Positions 61,886 to 64,000 of a stretch of 64,000 bases of DNA are shown piece after piece (positions within the stretch are counted from its first letter, which is position 1; each line of letters begins with the position of its first letter). Location: assembly GCA_026686845.1 (NCBI GenBank), contig JAIVEN010000015.1:7731501-7795500 (forward strand), read 5' to 3'. This DNA is from Adenanthera pavonina. Lineage: Eukaryota; Streptophyta; Magnoliopsida; Fabales; Fabaceae. A program made the translations under genes and the position numbers. The notes under the pieces are model-generated. The model had not been told where the DNA came from. It saw only the letters and a program-made list of their open reading frames with translations, and did no database searches.

Positions 61886-63133
61886 AGATGTAGAATTTGT
61901 AGTATTCTAGGAAATAATGTTTAACTCATAGTATCTTAATAATTTAGTTTTGTATTTGCAATGTATGAGTCAAAAAATCTAGGAATTCCTGTATATATAT
62001 TTTTAACCAAGTTAGCCATTGATATATTTGTTGGAAAGTTTAACTATAGTCCCTTACTCTTTTCTTACTAAACCACCCAAAAACTAGAATGGCATATAAA
62101 TTTACAGAGTCAGCAATGAATTGTATTGTTAATCATTTATAAATAGTGTGATTATTTATATGTTTTATATTCTATAGTAATAATTTAAACTCTAGGCATT
62201 ATTCAGGTAAGGAAAAAAAAACTCTTGGTGTTATTTATCCTACTCTTATCACTTAATAAGCCGCATGTCCCATATAAATATAAAGTATATTTAAAAATTT
62301 ATATTAGTTAAATATAAAGTATATTCTTCAAATCAAAGTTAAATAATTTAAAATTTTTTAAAAATAATAAATTTTAAATCATTTATAATTAATTAAAAAA
62401 ATACATATCAAATATGTACATTACATATACGCTTGAATAAAAAAAAATCAACTTACATGCAGTTACGTGAATGGCTTATAAAGGAACCATTTGGTGTGTT
62501 TGCATTGTTTTAATATGTAAAAAAAATAATTAATAAAACTTTAACTATTCATATCATTTAAAATTAAATAAGAGTAATAAAACTATTGTTCATGAAGTAA
62601 ATGGTTGGGACTTCAATTTGTAACTTTTATATATGGAGCAGATTTAATTGGAAGAGTCTTTTGTTGGTAGGGGCATTTTAGTCTTTTTATTCATCTTTGT
62701 CCTTTTAATTTTAAAGTAAAAAATTTGGTTTGCAAAGTGTATCAGATAATTACTAATATATAATAATCATTATATTACATTATCATTATTTTTTTACGTA
62801 AGTTGCTAATTAAGAATCAAATGGTCCCTAATTACGTGAAGTTTTCTCTTCATGAAAACTGTGAGGGTTATTATCATATATTGCATTTACAAGATATGGT
62901 GGGATAGTGATATAAAGGGCTCTTTGATCAAAATATAATAATAAAAAAAAATACCAATATACAATAAACTTAAAAATATTTACCAATATACTACACTTTT
63001 TAGAAATCGTAGTGTGAAATTCCGTTTTGCGCAACAAGAGTTAAGTAGAAAATCGTAACACAACTTTACGATTTGTATAAATATAGAATAAAGTGATTTA
63101 TAATTATAATATATAAATTAATTAAAAAAAATA
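61886..63133. other. Intergenic, no gene seen
   Basis: A/T-rich sequence with no exon, tRNA or transposon end recognised. Confidence 0.4.
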
Positions 63134-63341
63134 TTGTCACGGACAGAGTTTCTCTCTGTCCGTGACAAGACTTAAAGTCAGTCTCTCACTTAAAGTCTGT
63201 GACTTTAAGTGACATATGCTGCAGCGCCAATCAAGCTGACTGGTGCTGCAGCATAATGCTGCCATGGGGCAGTGTAACTCTGCCCCATGGCAGGGTTAAT
63301 TTTTTAAATTAAAAAAATATATATTTGCTGCATGTAGCAGC
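63134..63341. repeat. Five consecutive hairpin-forming inverted repeats
   Basis: Stems read directly: 63134-63148 with 63054-independent partner 63154-63168 (15 bp, perfect, 5-base loop; TTGTCACGGACAGAG); 63186-63197 with 63201-63212 (12 bp, perfect, 3-base loop; TCACTTAAAGTC); 63215-63229 with 63241-63255 (15 bp, one G-T pair; TATGCTGCAGCGCCA); 63259-63272 with 63280-63293 (14 bp, perfect; CTGCCATGGGGCAG); 63327-63331 with 63337-63341 (5 bp; GCTGC). The first four follow one another almost without spacing. They lie directly upstream of a likely promoter. Confidence 0.9.
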
Positions 63342-63417
63342 GTTTGGTCAATCAATATAGGGAGGCCTAAAAATTAAAGAGTGGCCACGTGATGTTACAG
63401 GAATACTCAGTTTAATT

Positions 63418-63425
63418 TATATAAG
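63418..63425 (+). promoter_or_regulatory. Candidate TATA box of a rightward transcript
   Basis: TATATAAG is followed within about 30-60 bases by sequence that switches to C/T-rich leader composition (CTTCACTTCAGTTGCTCCTC), and ends in a consensus donor at 63645. An ACGT-containing CCACGTGATG lies just upstream at about 63386. Confidence 0.5.
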
Positions 63426-63449
63426 AGGTTTCAGTTTCGGCAGATCATG

Positions 63450-63644
63450 AAACTTTCTTCATTTTTAAATCTTCACTTCAGTTGCTCCTCTTCAGACAGC
63501 TTCACCTTGCAAAAAATTTTTTCTTTGTTTGAAGCAGAATAATTTGCTGGATCATTAGCCGAGATCTAGTTTCTTGATCTTTCACTCAACAACATCTATC
63601 TTGATCTTCACTCATTTTTCTACAAATTCTACACCAGAATACAA
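63450..63644 (+). other. Probable untranslated first exon of a gene extending to the right
   Basis: A 195-base block of balanced composition ends at CAA-GTAAGTATATT, a strong plant donor. No ATG-led frame of useful length is present, so it would be a leader exon. What follows to 64000 is A/T-rich, as expected of an intron. The gene itself is outside the window and not identifiable; it could be a transposon gene. Confidence 0.4.
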
Positions 63645-64000
63645 GTAAGTATATTTTGTTATATATTATATATATCTAATTTTATAATCTAATTATTTAG
63701 TTTATTTTGATTTTACTGCATTATATTAGGTTGTTAGATTTTACTGCATATATTTATCATTTATTTAGGAAACCACTATTAGTTTTCATTTTCTAAAATA
63801 ATTTATTTGTTATATTTATTAATTATTATGAGTTTATAATTTTGTAGAATTTTTTATTTATGGAATGTACTATTTATTTATCTTAAAACATGATTTAAAA
63901 TATATGAATTACAATATTTTTATTTAAAAATGTAGAAAAAAGTTCAAGAGTAAGTTCAATGCAAAAATATTATAGAAGACATTTATGAAATGTACAATTT

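Noticed and set aside
63134..63293. Intrinsic terminators or a CRISPR array
   Set aside because: The stems differ from each other, there is no repeat-spacer pattern, and the DNA is a plant nuclear genome where such terminators do not apply.

Overview
This window is AT-rich nuclear DNA from a dicot plant. It is probably a legume, judging from the protein sequences and the repeat families, but that is an inference. The genes are multi-exon with GT-AG introns. They sit far apart in a sea of miniature transposons (MITEs), and there is no bacterial-style operon. Exon boundaries below were read by eye from conserved protein blocks plus splice consensus, and each gene model was checked for phase.

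Layout. 1-1249 (-): first three exons of a PHT4;1/ANTR1-type plastid phosphate transporter that runs off the left edge. 2.5-3.6 kb: a 97-bp G4-prone minisatellite and a broken fragment of a nuclear gene for plastid ribosomal protein L15. 3.95-8.7 kb: a CACTA-type transposon carrying pseudo-exons of a La-related protein (LARP1-like) gene, itself hit by at least two MITEs. 8.7-20.2 kb: non-coding, with a dense MITE cluster at 14.4-17.8 kb. 20681-21901 (+): an intronless C2H2 zinc-finger gene. 23754-28762 (-): a second, complete PHT4;1 copy (10 exons, 526 aa) with a SINE in an intron. 30917-34178 (+): a GONST-type GDP-sugar transporter (396 aa). 36304-39235 (-): an R2R3-MYB of the MYB98/MYB118 type (396 aa). 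43.6-44.5 kb: a decayed LINE reverse transcriptase. 46748-48979 (-): a plastid-type TPR protein (568 aa). From 49.8 kb to the end there is no gene I can name. That stretch holds MITEs, two very large inverted repeats (58.04-59.41 and 60.57-61.89 kb), a run of five back-to-back hairpins (63.13-63.34 kb) and what looks like the promoter and first exon of a transcript leaving on the right.

Gene relations. The genes are not one pathway: phosphate transport in plastids, Golgi nucleotide-sugar transport, and nuclear transcription. Their order matters more. PHT4;1, C2H2 and TPR match neighbours I recall as At2g29650-At2g29660-At2g29670, and TPR next to GONST2 matches At1g07280-At1g07290, so the window looks like an ancestral block that kept genes lost reciprocally from the two Arabidopsis duplicates. 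PHT4;1 has been tandemly duplicated around the C2H2 gene.

I found no prokaryotic defence system, CRISPR array or other named novel system. The best candidates for something undescribed are the gene-capturing CACTA element, the two giant foldbacks and the hairpin cluster ahead of the rightmost promoter.
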